A stretch of DNA of 64,000 nucleotides from Kribbella aluminosa (GTDB lineage Bacteria; Actinomycetota; Actinomycetes; Propionibacteriales; Kribbellaceae), in NCBI RefSeq assembly GCF_017876295.1, contig NZ_JAGINT010000002.1:2108001-2172000 (forward strand), given 5' to 3'. Every line of letters begins with the position of its first letter. The stretch's first letter is position 1. Below, piece by piece: positions 17,493-24,941 of this stretch. Both the position numbers and the translations under genes were made by a program. Below the pieces are notes generated by a model. It saw only the letters and a program-made list of their open reading frames with translations. It was not told the DNA's origin and did not search any database.

Positions 17493-18689
17493 ATGACAAC
17501 GCCGGCCTATCCGATGACCAGGGCAACAGGTTGTCCGTTCGATCCGCCGCCGCAACTCCGTGAGCTGCAGGCGGAGGAGCCGCTGACCAAGGTGAACATC
17601 TTCGGCAAGGACGCGTGGCTGGTGACGCGGTACGACGACCAGCGCACGCTGCTCGCCGATCCGCGGCTGAGCTCCGACGTCCGGCAGCCCGGCTACCCGA
17701 GCCCGACCGGTGAGCCGCCGCGCAAGGACGGGGTCGGGATCGGGTTCATCCTGATGGACGACCCGGAGCACGCCCGGCTGCGGCGGATGGTGACCGCGCC
17801 GTTCATGATCAAGCGGATCGAGGCGATGCGTGCCGGCGTACAGCAGATCGTCGACGGCCTGATCGACGACCTGCTGGCCGGGCCGAACCCTGTGGACCTG
17901 GTCGAGGCGTTCGCGCTGCCGGTGCCGTCGCTGGTGATCTGCCGGCTGCTCGGCGTCCCGTACGCCGACCACGACTTCTTCCAGCAGAACAGCAAGAACC
18001 TGATCCGGATGTCCGCGGCCCCGGAGGAGCGGGCGGCGGCGCACGGCAACCTGGCGACGTACCTGGACAACCTGGTCGGCGAGAAGCTGGAGAACCCGGC
18101 CGACGACCTGCTGTCCGGGCTGACCGAGCGGGTGAAGGCGGGCGAGCTGACCCGCCAGGACGCCGCCGGGATGGGCGTCCTGCTGCTGCTCGCCGGGCAC
18201 GAGACGACCGCGAACATGATTGCCCTCGGCACCCTTGCGCTGCTGGAGCACCCGGACCAGCTCGCCGTACTGCGGGAAACCGACGACCCGAAGGTGGTGG
18301 CGGGCGCGGTCGAGGAGCTGCTGCGCTACCTGAACATCACACACAACGGCCGGCGGCGTGCGGTACTCGAGGACATCGAGCTGCACGGTCACGTGCTGAA
18401 GGCCGGCGACGGCGTCATCCTGCCGAACGACATCGGCAACCGGGACCCGTCGGTGTTCGCGGATCCGGACGCGCTGGACCTGAGCCGGGACGCGCGCCGG
18501 CATGTGGCGTTCGGGTTCGGCGTACATCAGTGCCTCGGGCAACCGTTGGCGCGGCTCGAGCTGCAGGTCGTTTACAGCACGCTGTACCGGCGGATCCCGA
18601 CGTTGCGCCGGGCGGTCGGGCTGGAGGAGATCCCGTTCAAGCACGACGGCGCCGTGTACGGCGTCTACTCGCTTCCCGTGACGTGGTGA
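17493..18689 (+). CDS. Cytochrome P450 (second), CYP105-like
   Basis: A 398-aa P450. The haem loop is FGFGVHQCLGQPLARLEL with C347, the I-helix is AGHETTANM and the K-helix ExxR is EELLR. The HVAFGFGVHQCLGQ string and the DDPEHARLRRMV segment are typical of CYP105 and relatives, which act on varied xenobiotics and polyketides. GGAAGGAC lies seven bases before the ATG. It is followed 11 bp later by its ferredoxin, the usual CYP105-ferredoxin pair. Confidence 0.92.
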   Translation: MTTPAYPMTRATGCPFDPPPQLRELQAEEPLTKVNIFGKDAWLVTRYDDQRTLLADPRLSSDVRQPGYPSPTGEPPRKDGVGIGFILMDDPEHARLRRMVTAPFMIKRIEAMRAGVQQIVDGLIDDLLAGPNPVDLVEAFALPVPSLVICRLLGVPYADHDFFQQNSKNLIRMSAAPEERAAAHGNLATYLDNLVGEKLENPADDLLSGLTERVKAGELTRQDAAGMGVLLLLAGHETTANMIALGTLALLEHPDQLAVLRETDDPKVVAGAVEELLRYLNITHNGRRRAVLEDIELHGHVLKAGDGVILPNDIGNRDPSVFADPDALDLSRDARRHVAFGFGVHQCLGQPLARLELQVVYSTLYRRIPTLRRAVGLEEIPFKHDGAVYGVYSLPVTW

Positions 18690-18700
18690 AAGGACTCTCA

Positions 18701-18895
18701 ATGAAGGTGATCATCGACCAGGACAAGTGCGTCGCGTCCGGCCAGTGCGTGACGGCCGCGGCCGACGTGTTCGACCAGCGCGACGAGGACGGCATCGTCG
18801 TACTGCTCACCGACAACCCGCCCGAGGAACGCGCGGCCGACATCCACCAGGCCGCCGCGGTCTGCCCGGCGCTGGCCATCGTCGTCGAGGACTGA
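18701..18895 (+). CDS. Ferredoxin, [3Fe-4S] type
   Basis: A 64-aa acidic electron carrier of the P450-associated type. Three cysteines are present (C10, C16 and C55 in AVCPALAI), which supports a [3Fe-4S] cluster because the fourth ligand position is not Cys. AAAGGACTC lies before the ATG. It lies directly after the second P450 and would transfer electrons from the reductase at 16343 to both P450s. Confidence 0.93.
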   Translation: MKVIIDQDKCVASGQCVTAAADVFDQRDEDGIVVLLTDNPPEERAADIHQAAAVCPALAIVVED

Positions 18896-18906
18896 GAACG
18901 CGGCTA

Positions 18907-18954
18907 CAGTGCTGTAGATGATCAACGGAGCGCACGCGATCATCTACAGCACTG
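18907..18954 (+). promoter_or_regulatory. 17-bp perfect hairpin across the VOC gene start
   Basis: CAGTGCTGTAGATGATC and its exact reverse complement are separated by 14 bases. The ATG of the VOC gene (18918) lies inside the left arm. The left arm with its flank also forms the smaller palindrome CTACAG-TG-CTGTAG at 18904-18917. It could be an operator, or an mRNA hairpin hiding the start codon. Confidence 0.6.
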
Positions 18955-19265
18955 ACGCGGACGCGGACCGGGCGTTCTTCCGGGACGTGCTGGAGTACCC
19001 GTCCGTCGACGCCGGCCACGGCTGGCTGATCTTCAAACTCCCACCTGCCGAAGTCGCGGTGCATCCGGCCGAGGCGGCGTCGCACGAGTTGTTGCTGATG
19101 TGCGACGACCTCGAGCAGACGATGAGCGATCTGACGGCGCGGGGAGTGGAGTTCGTCCGACCCGTGGAGCGGCAGCGGTGGGGTGTGCTGACGGCGTTCC
19201 GGCTGCCGGGCGGCGGCGAGGTCGGGTTGTACGAACCGCTGCACGAGCGGGCGCATGATCTCTGA
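18918..19265 (+). CDS. VOC-superfamily protein (glyoxalase/bleomycin-resistance fold)
   Basis: A 115-aa single-module VOC protein (GAHAIIYSTDADADRAFFRDVLEYP at the start, PGGGEVGLYEP at the end, the usual metal-site Glu region). VOC proteins are dioxygenases, isomerases or drug-binding proteins. Substrate unknown. It follows the ferredoxin by 22 bp, but its own start is buried in a strong inverted repeat, so it may be separately regulated. TACAGT lies seven bases before the ATG. Confidence 0.8.
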   Translation: MINGAHAIIYSTDADADRAFFRDVLEYPSVDAGHGWLIFKLPPAEVAVHPAEAASHELLLMCDDLEQTMSDLTARGVEFVRPVERQRWGVLTAFRLPGGGEVGLYEPLHERAHDL

Positions 19266-19659
19266 GTTCCGGATCGCGATCGCCGACGCGGAGGTCGCCG
19301 AGCTGCGGGAGCGGCCGGCGCGGGTTCGTTGGCCTCGGCAACTACCCGGCGGGTGGGAACGCGGGGTGCCGGTCGACTACCTGCGGCGCGTGGCCGAGCC
19401 GTGGGCGAGGTACGCCGACCTGCAGGGAACGCGTCCGCAAACGGTTTCCTTCGGGCTGAGCGACTCGCCGGTCGGGCAGCTGGCGTGGATCCTGGAGAAA
19501 TTCTGGGAGTGGACCGATCCCGCGATCCGCCGGGTGCTAGACCGCCGGCACCGAATCGTCCATTGGTCGGAGTTCACCAGCGGCGGGCACTTCGCCGCAC
19601 TCGAGGCACCCGGTCTGCTCGTGGACGACATCCGCGCGTTCTTCCGGCTGGTCCGGTAG
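19255..19659 (+). pseudogene. Epoxide hydrolase remnant with two in-frame internal deletions
   Basis: The 134-codon frame starts like the N-terminal EHN domain of microsomal-type epoxide hydrolases (ISEFRIAIADAEVAELRERPARVRWP, GVPVDYLRRVAEPWARY). It then jumps to the late segment FGLSDSPVGQLAWILEKFWEWTD and jumps again to the terminal VHWSEFTSGGHFAALEAPGLLVDDIRAFFR. Known members are about 370-390 residues long. The nucleophile Asp region and the lid with its Tyr are gone; only the catalytic His block remains. Both junctions keep the frame, so the loss was probably by deletion. It overlaps the VOC gene by 11 bases and so once closed the P450 operon. Confidence 0.82.
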
Positions 19660-20133
19660 CCGCGCCGGTGCGACGAAGCTCAGCAGCGCCCCGTCGCGGT
19701 CGACCGTCGCGTCCGGCCAGCGCCGCCGTACCATCCGCAGCGAGCGCTCGTTGGCGGCGCTGACCACGAACAGGAAGTGCGTCGCCCCGGCGGCGATCGC
19801 GTCCGCGGCGGCGATCGACAGCATCCGGATCCCGAGCCCGCGGCGCTGATCGTCCTCGGCGATCACCGCCGCGAGCTCCGCGGTCGCCTCACCTGGAGCC
19901 CAGGCCCACATGGCGTGCCCGACGATCGCCGGGCCGCGGGTGGCGACGAACGCGGCGCCGGCCGGGCAGAGCATCCGCAGCAGCAGCGCGGACCGCGGCG
20001 GCGACCCGATCGCGGTCTGGAACCGGAAGTAGCGGCTGAGCTCGGTCAGCCCGGTCAGCATCCTGGCCAGCTCGTCCGTGTCGGGTTCGCCGGCGCGGCG
20101 GACGAGTGGCGGTCCCGTCTGAGTCTGGTTCAC
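19537..20133 (-). CDS. GNAT-family N-acetyltransferase
   Basis: A 198-aa acetyltransferase. The acetyl-CoA site is AAVIAEDDQRRGLGIRML (V/I-x-x-x-x-R/Q-G/R-x-G/A, about residues 90-107), followed by ANERSLRMVRRRW. The last 40 residues or so, after FVAPARLP, are read from the antisense strand of the epoxide hydrolase remnant and look like run-on sequence. GTG 20133 is preferred to ATG 20181, because the longer form would cover the operator-like palindrome at 20159 and collide with the HxlR start. The acceptor is unknown. Confidence 0.78.
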   Translation of the reverse strand: MNQTQTGPPLVRRAGEPDTDELARMLTGLTELSRYFRFQTAIGSPPRSALLLRMLCPAGAAFVATRGPAIVGHAMWAWAPGEATAELAAVIAEDDQRRGLGIRMLSIAAADAIAAGATHFLFVVSAANERSLRMVRRRWPDATVDRDGALLSFVAPARLPDQPEERADVVHEQTGCLECGEVPAAGELRPMDDSVPAV

Positions 20134-20158
20134 GGATTCAGCGTTGCTGGCTTGGCTG

Positions 20159-20175
20159 AGTCTGTCAAGCAGACT
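20159..20175. promoter_or_regulatory. Palindromic operator candidate AGTCTG-N5-CAGACT
   Basis: A perfect 6-bp inverted repeat 14 bases before the HxlR start and between it and the divergent GNAT gene. Autoregulation by the HxlR dimer is likely. Confidence 0.45.
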
Positions 20176-20188
20176 TATCATCGATCAC

Positions 20189-20680
20189 ATGGATACGGCG
20201 GTGAGCGAACGGGTTCCGGAAGCGATGAACTGGTCCACGGAGAACTGCACGATCTCCCGGACGATGGACATCCTCGGCGACAAGTGGACTTTTCACGTAC
20301 TGCGGGAGGTCTTCGTCGGCGTGCGCCGCTTCGAGGACATCCGGGCCCGGGCGGGTGTCCCGCGCCAGGTGCTGACCGAGCGGCTCGCCGCCCTGATCGA
20401 GCGCGGCCTGATCCGCCGCCACCCGTACCGCCTGCCCGGCCAGCGCGAACGCTCGGAGTACCGCCTCACCCAGGCCGGCCTGGACCTCTACCCGGTGCTG
20501 GTCGCGATGGTGCAGTGGGCCGACCAGTACCTCCCGCTCGACGCCGGCCCGCCGCTCGAGCCGCGCCACCGCGGCGACTGCGGCGAGCGCGTCAGCGTGG
20601 TGCTGCAGTGCGAGGGCGGCCACCAGCCGACCCCCCGCGAGGTCGCCTTCCGCCCCGGCCCAGGGGCGCAACGCCGCTAG
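20189..20680 (+). CDS. HxlR-family winged-helix regulator
   Basis: A 163-aa regulator with the complete HxlR signature: CTISRTMDILGDKWTFHVLREVF, RFEDIRARAGVPRQVLTERLAALIERGLIRR and YRLTQAGLDLYPVL. Many members sense reactive aldehydes or quinones through the N-terminal Cys (here C25 or nearby in TENCTIS). A Cys-containing C-terminal tail (RGDCGERVSVVLQCEGGH) is unusual and might bind metal. ATG 20189 is chosen because the signature follows it closely. Its stop overlaps the convergent XRE gene by four bases. Confidence 0.87.
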   Translation: MDTAVSERVPEAMNWSTENCTISRTMDILGDKWTFHVLREVFVGVRRFEDIRARAGVPRQVLTERLAALIERGLIRRHPYRLPGQRERSEYRLTQAGLDLYPVLVAMVQWADQYLPLDAGPPLEPRHRGDCGERVSVVLQCEGGHQPTPREVAFRPGPGAQRR

Positions 20681-21558
20681 AGCTCGTCGAGCCGTTCGAT
20701 GGCGCGGCGTAGCAGGCCCTCGGTCTCGCGGGGCTGGGCCGCGGTGATCGAGACGGCGTCCATCGTGACGACGTACGTGTCGAGCTCGTCGCGCTTGTCC
20801 AGGTAGACCGCGCTGCTCAGGTGCTCGATGTAGACGATGTCGGGCAGGTCGGCGTCGTTGTACCGCAGCAGCGTGAACGCGCCGCCGGTCGAGGTGTACC
20901 CGCCCATCTCGAACGGGATGATCTGCAGCGTCACGTTGTGCCGCCGGGACGCCTCCAGCAGGTACTCCAGCTGCGTCCGGAGGATCTCGGGGCTGCCGAT
21001 CGGGCGGCGCAGCACCGCCTCGTCCATGACCGCCCACAGCCGCGCCGGTCGTTGCCGCGTCAGCACGTCCTGACGGCTCATCCGCAACGACACCAGGCGG
21101 TCGACCTCGGCCTTCGGCAGCGGCATGTCCTTTCGGGCCATCTGGATGACCGCCCGCGCGTAGTCCGGCGTCTGCAGCAGCCCGGGCACGAACTGCAGCT
21201 CGAACGTACGGATCAGGTCGGCCGCCATCTCCAGGCCGAGGTACGAGTGGAACCACTGCGGCGTCAGGTCGTCGTACCGCTGCCACCAGCCGGGGTTGTT
21301 CGCCTCCTGGGCCAGCGTCAGCAGCCGCTCGCGCTCGTCCGGGTCGTCGAGCTTGTACAGCGTCAGCAGGTCGTCGACGTCGCGGACCTTGAAGCCGACG
21401 CGGCCGAGCTCCAGGCGGCTGATCTTGGACTCCGAGCCACGGATCGCCCAGCCCGCGTCGGTACGTGTCACGCCCGCGGCCTCGCGCATTCGGCGCAGGT
21501 ACACGCCGAGCATGATGCGCAGGGCGGTCGGGCCGCCGTACGCCCCCGGCTCGGTCAC
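20677..21558 (-). CDS. XRE-family regulator with DUF5753 (Scr1-type)
   Basis: A 293-aa protein. An N-terminal Xre helix-turn-helix (LRRMREAAGVTRTDAGWAIRGSESKISRLELGRVGF) is followed by a DUF5753 domain (NPGWWQRYDD, LEMAADLIRTFELQFVPGLLQTPDYARAVI, IPFEMGGYTSTGGAFTLLRY). This family is abundant in actinobacteria, usually paired with a DUF397 or other small partner, and can act in development or secondary metabolism. No DUF397 gene is adjacent; the divergent neighbour is a DUF574 methyltransferase. GTG 21558 is chosen since GGGAGG lies eight bases upstream. Confidence 0.88.
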   Translation of the reverse strand: MTEPGAYGGPTALRIMLGVYLRRMREAAGVTRTDAGWAIRGSESKISRLELGRVGFKVRDVDDLLTLYKLDDPDERERLLTLAQEANNPGWWQRYDDLTPQWFHSYLGLEMAADLIRTFELQFVPGLLQTPDYARAVIQMARKDMPLPKAEVDRLVSLRMSRQDVLTRQRPARLWAVMDEAVLRRPIGSPEILRTQLEYLLEASRRHNVTLQIIPFEMGGYTSTGGAFTLLRYNDADLPDIVYIEHLSSAVYLDKRDELDTYVVTMDAVSITAAQPRETEGLLRRAIERLDEL

Positions 21559-21718
21559 CTCTCGCCTCCCAGCAGCTGACACCGGATGGAACAGCTGATC
21601 ATTTCACAACAGATCGGGAACGCGTCCACCCCGACCCGCAGACACGGTGTGTTCAGCGCCCCGTACAGTCAGTAGAGTCGGCGGAACAGACTCCCGATCA
21701 CTCTCTGCGAGGTCCACC

Positions 21719-22549
21719 GTGCCAGATGCCACCAAGGCACCCAGTTCCAACCCGGTGGGCGTGGACACCACTCGGGCGAGTATCGCCCGGGTGTACGACG
21801 CCGCGCTGAACGGCAAGGACAACTTCGAGGTCGACCGCGAGGTGCTTCGCCAGGTCGCCACCGTCGCGCCGCAGGTCGCCGACCTGGCCTGGTCGAACCG
21901 GAAGTTCCTGATCCGGGCGTGCCGCTTCCTGGCCGACAACGCCGGCATCACGCAGTACCTCGACTGCGGGTCCGGCCTGCCGACCGCCGAGAACACCCAC
22001 CAGGTCGTGCAGCGCCTGCAGCCGGACGCCAAGGTGCTGTACGTCGACAACGACCCGGTGGTGCTCGCGCACGGCCGGGCGCTGCTCGAGGAGAACGAGA
22101 ACACGCTGTTCGTCAGCGCCGACATCTTCGACCCGGACGAGGTGCTGAGCAGCCGGGAGGTGCGCAGCTTCCTCGACTTCAGCGAGCCGATCGCCGTGAT
22201 CCAGAACGGCACCCTGCACCACTACATCGGCGACGAGGGCGCGCAGATCATGCAGAAGTACGTCGACGCCGTGGTGCCCGGGTCGTACACGGTGATCGCG
22301 CACTTCTACGACCCGGAGACCCCGGAGCACTCCGAGGTCGCCCGGAAGATGGAGGAGAAGTTCGTGCACAGCCCGATGGGCAGCGGCCGGTTCCGCACCC
22401 GGGAGGAGCTGCTGTCGTTCTTCCCCGGCCAGGAGCTGGTCGAGCCGGGCCTGGTGCTCTGTGACGACTGGTGGCCGGACGGGCCGCGGATCAAGCCGCT
22501 GAACCAGGTCGAGGAGTGCATCGTCGGCGCAGTCGGCCGCAAGATCTGA
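21719..22549 (+). CDS. SAM-dependent methyltransferase, DUF574 family
   Basis: A 276-aa class I methyltransferase-like protein of the actinobacterial DUF574/Methyltransf_19 family. Its opening is typical (VDTTRASIARVYDAALNGKDNFEVDREV). Motif I is YLDCGSGLPT, followed by VLYVDNDPVVLAHGRALL and the late FPGQELVEPGLV. Substrates of the family are not known. GTG 21719 is chosen over an in-frame GTG further upstream because the conserved N-terminus starts here. It ends at a strong terminator and is divergent from the XRE-DUF5753 gene. Confidence 0.88.
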   Translation: MPDATKAPSSNPVGVDTTRASIARVYDAALNGKDNFEVDREVLRQVATVAPQVADLAWSNRKFLIRACRFLADNAGITQYLDCGSGLPTAENTHQVVQRLQPDAKVLYVDNDPVVLAHGRALLEENENTLFVSADIFDPDEVLSSREVRSFLDFSEPIAVIQNGTLHHYIGDEGAQIMQKYVDAVVPGSYTVIAHFYDPETPEHSEVARKMEEKFVHSPMGSGRFRTREELLSFFPGQELVEPGLVLCDDWWPDGPRIKPLNQVEECIVGAVGRKI

Positions 22550-22572
22550 GTCAGCGGTAGCGCAAGACTGCG

Positions 22573-22610
22573 GTTGCCCGGGGCATCAAGTGCCCCGGGC
22601 AACTTTTTTT
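22573..22610 (+). terminator. Rho-independent terminator
   Basis: A perfect 13-bp stem (GTTGCCCGGGGCA / TGCCCCGGGCAAC) with a 5-base loop and a run of seven T. It ends the methyltransferase gene and lies just beyond the 3' end of the convergent XRE-cupin gene. Confidence 0.95.
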
Positions 22611-22613
22611 GGG

Positions 22614-23168
22614 TCAGACGTGCTCGGAGACCAGGGTCGCGGCGGTGTTCTCCTCGAGCGCCTGGAAGACGTGCGGCAGGTCGCCCGGGTAGGCGATGTA
22701 GTCGCCCGGCCCGAGTTCCACCGGGTCGTCGGTGGGGCCGACGAGGGCCCGTCCGGAGCCGAGGATGACGTGCTCGACGACGCCGGGCATGTGCGGGTCG
22801 GACTTCCGGCCGGGGCCGGGGGAGGCGACGATCCGGTAGATGTCCCGGCGGGCGTTCGGGGGGCTGGACGCGACCAGCGTGGCGCTGTAGTCGGCGTGGT
22901 CGGAGTAGATCGCCGGGCCTTCGCCGGCCCGGATGATCTGTACCTTCGGGCGCGGCGGGTCGAGGAGCGCGGCGAACGGCGTGTCGAGCGCGACCGCCAG
23001 CGCCCACAGGGTCTCCACGCTCGGGTTGCCGGTGCCGGACTCCAGCTGGGACAGCGTGGACTTCGCGACGCCGGCCCGCCTGGCGACCTCGGTCAGCGAC
23101 AGGCCGGCCCGGGCCCGGTGCCGGCGCAGGGAGGCGGCGATCACGTCCAGTGGTGCCTTGCTGTCCAT
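22614..23168 (-). CDS. XRE-cupin transcriptional regulator
   Basis: A 184-aa regulator. Residues 6-65 form the helix-turn-helix (LRRHRARAGLSLTEVARRAGVAKSTLSQLESGTGNPS). Residues 105-180 form a cupin (VVEHVILGSGRALVG, LGPGDYIAYPGDLPHVFQALEENT). These proteins often repress the amino-acid transporter gene next to them. It is divergent from azlCD. The ATG at 23168 has GGAG upstream; an ATG at 23183 is an alternative. Two copies of GTTCG-N6-CGAAC lie in the shared promoter region and are its likely binding sites. Confidence 0.88.
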   Translation of the reverse strand: MDSKAPLDVIAASLRRHRARAGLSLTEVARRAGVAKSTLSQLESGTGNPSVETLWALAVALDTPFAALLDPPRPKVQIIRAGEGPAIYSDHADYSATLVASSPPNARRDIYRIVASPGPGRKSDPHMPGVVEHVILGSGRALVGPTDDPVELGPGDYIAYPGDLPHVFQALEENTAATLVSEHV

Positions 23169-23192
23169 CGGTGTTCGCTCCATCGGTCTGAT

Positions 23193-23210
23193 CGTTCGGC
23201 TTGACGAACC
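23193..23210. promoter_or_regulatory. Operator copy 1, GTTCG-N6-CGAAC
   Basis: The sequence is CGTTCGGCTTGACGAACC. It lies in the gap between the XRE-cupin and azlC genes and matches the second copy in both arms and in the central TTG. Confidence 0.6.
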
Positions 23211-23231
23211 GGCAGTGGATTGTTCATCATA

Positions 23232-23924
23232 ATGCCCATGCGTTCGATTTGGCGAACACTCGATCGGGGACTCGCCCGCGACATCGCCCTGGTCTGCCTG
23301 GCCGACGGTGTCGTAGGGCTGTCGTACGGCGCGATCAGTGTCGGCGGCGGGTTGCCGTTGTGGGTGCCGATCCTGTTGTCGATCGTGGTGTTCGCCGGGG
23401 CGTCGCAGTTCCTGTTCGTCGGGATCGTGGCGGCCGGCGGCAGCCCGATCGCCGCGATGATCGCCGGCCTGCTGGTGAACAGCCGGCACGTCGCGTTCGG
23501 TCTGGCGGTCAGTGACGTCATCGGCGGCGGCTGGCGGCGGTGGCCGGGCAGTCACCTGATGACCGACGAGAACGTCGCGTTCGCGATGGGGCAGGACGAG
23601 CCGGGGCAGCGGCGCGCGGCGTACTGGGCAGGTGGGATCGGCATCTTCGTCTGCTGGAACGTCGGCGTGGTGATCGGTGGACTGGCCGGTTCGGTGATCA
23701 CGAACACCGACGTCTTCGGGCTGGATGCGGCGTTCCCGGCGGTCCTGCTGGCGCTGGTCCTGCCCGCGTTGCGTGACCGCAGAACGCGGACGGCGGCCCT
23801 CGTCGGCGTCGTGATCGCACTCGCCGCGACGCCCTTCCTGCCGGCCGGCGTGCCCGTATTGCTGGCCCTTGCCGGCCTCTTGTTCTACCGCGCGGACAAA
23901 CCCGCGCTGGAGGTGGCCCGATGA
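23232..23924 (+). CDS. azlC: AzlC-family amino-acid exporter, large subunit
   Basis: A 230-aa membrane protein with about five to seven helices. The family signature is visible (GLSYGAISVGGGLPLWVPILLSIVVFAGASQFLFVGIVAAGG and LLVNSRHVAFGLAVS). With AzlD it exports branched-chain amino acids or analogues. The stop overlaps the azlD start by four bases. The start is uncertain: TTG 23220, ATG 23232 and ATG 23238 are in frame and none has a clear ribosome site. Confidence 0.88.
   Translation: MPMRSIWRTLDRGLARDIALVCLADGVVGLSYGAISVGGGLPLWVPILLSIVVFAGASQFLFVGIVAAGGSPIAAMIAGLLVNSRHVAFGLAVSDVIGGGWRRWPGSHLMTDENVAFAMGQDEPGQRRAAYWAGGIGIFVCWNVGVVIGGLAGSVITNTDVFGLDAAFPAVLLALVLPALRDRRTRTAALVGVVIALAATPFLPAGVPVLLALAGLLFYRADKPALEVAR
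23241..23258. promoter_or_regulatory. Operator copy 2, GTTCG-N6-CGAAC
   Basis: The sequence is CGTTCGATTTGGCGAACA, centred 48 bp from copy 1 and lying over the first codons of azlC. Two sites on nearly the same helix face suggest cooperative binding. Confidence 0.6.
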
Positions 23925-24244
23925 CGAACACGCCGCTGCTGCTGACCGGCATCGCAGTACTTGCCGTAGGCACCTTTTCGCTGCGGTTCGCGGGGCCTGC
24001 GCTGCGGAGCCGGATCGAGATACCGGAGAAGGCACAGCAACTGCTCGCCGCCGCCGCGATCGTGCTCCTGACCGCGCTGGTCGCCACCTCCGCGCTGACC
24101 CAGGGGCACGGTCCGGCCGGGATCGCCCGGCCCGCCGGGGTGCTGGTCGGCGGGGTGCTCGCCTGGCGGAAGGTGCCGTTCGTGCTGGTCGTGGTGGCGG
24201 CCGCCGCGACCGCCGCGGGTCTTCGTCTGCTCGGCGCACCCTGA
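23921..24244 (+). CDS. azlD: AzlD-family exporter, small subunit
   Basis: A 107-aa protein with three or four membrane segments and the AzlD pattern (AVLAVGTFSLRFAGPALRSRIEIPEKAQQLLAAAAIVLLTALVATSAL, KVPFVLVVVAAAATAAGLRLL). It is translationally coupled to azlC by an ATGA overlap and would form the export complex with it. Confidence 0.88.
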   Translation: MTNTPLLLTGIAVLAVGTFSLRFAGPALRSRIEIPEKAQQLLAAAAIVLLTALVATSALTQGHGPAGIARPAGVLVGGVLAWRKVPFVLVVVAAAATAAGLRLLGAP

Positions 24245-24251
24245 CGCCCGA

Positions 24252-24257
24252 TACGGT
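24252..24257 (+). promoter_or_regulatory. -10 hexamer TACGGT (leaderless)
   Basis: TACGGT, six bases, then the ATG of the membrane-protein gene at 24264; no Shine-Dalgarno is present. Confidence 0.45.
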
Positions 24258-24263
24258 GCAGTC

Positions 24264-24941
24264 ATGAGCATGCCCGGGATGTCCGCAGCGCCCAAGAAGT
24301 CGATCCTGCCCACGCTCGCGATCGTCTGCTTCGTGGTCGGCGCGGTGCTGACCGCGTTCTTCGTCTGGCGGATCGTCGTGACCGCCCCGAGTACGCCGCA
24401 GCCGATCGAGGGTGGCACGGTCCACCTGAAGAAGGAGGGCCTGACGATCTACTCGTCCGTCCCGGTGCTGACGCCGCCGTGCACGGTGAAGGACGCGAGC
24501 GGCAACGACGTACCGACGAAGAAGCCGGGCGGGTCCGAGACGATCACGATCAACGGCGACACCTGGTACGTCGTGGCGCGGTCGGCGTCGACCGTGCCGG
24601 CCGGTGACTACAGCATCTCGTGCACCGACAGTGGGACCAGTGCGACGTACGCGGCCGGGCCGAAGTCGTCGATCGGCGCGTTCGTGCTGTCGATCTTCGC
24701 GACCGTCCTCTCGCTGCTGATCTTCCTCGGGCTGGGCGTCACGTTCCTCACCATCGGCCTGGTCCGCAAGAACCGCGGCCGCCGCCCCACCGGCACCTTC
24801 CCCACCCAACCAGGTGCCCCCGGCAACTACCCTCCCGGCAACTATCCCCAGCAGCCGATGCCGCCCCAGCAGTCCAACACCTTCCCGGCGCCGCCGCCCT
24901 ACAATCCCGGCCAGAACCCGGACCGCCCCCAGGGGCAGTGA
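24264..24941 (+). CDS. Two-helix membrane protein with Pro-rich cytoplasmic tail
   Basis: A 225-aa protein of unknown function. Hydrophobic helices lie at about residues 16-38 and 133-160. The loop between them (about 95 residues, with Cys in TPPCTVKD and SISCTDSG) should be outside and may be disulphide-bonded. The C-terminal 60 residues are Pro/Gly/Gln-rich and disordered. It shares one base with the phosphatase gene that follows, so the two are probably co-transcribed. Confidence 0.65.
   Translation: MSMPGMSAAPKKSILPTLAIVCFVVGAVLTAFFVWRIVVTAPSTPQPIEGGTVHLKKEGLTIYSSVPVLTPPCTVKDASGNDVPTKKPGGSETITINGDTWYVVARSASTVPAGDYSISCTDSGTSATYAAGPKSSIGAFVLSIFATVLSLLIFLGLGVTFLTIGLVRKNRGRRPTGTFPTQPGAPGNYPPGNYPQQPMPPQQSNTFPAPPPYNPGQNPDRPQGQ

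Noticed and set aside
14500-18895. Natural-product biosynthetic cluster
   Set aside because: No synthase, carrier protein or other scaffold-forming enzyme is in the window; P450s with redox partners alone do not show this.
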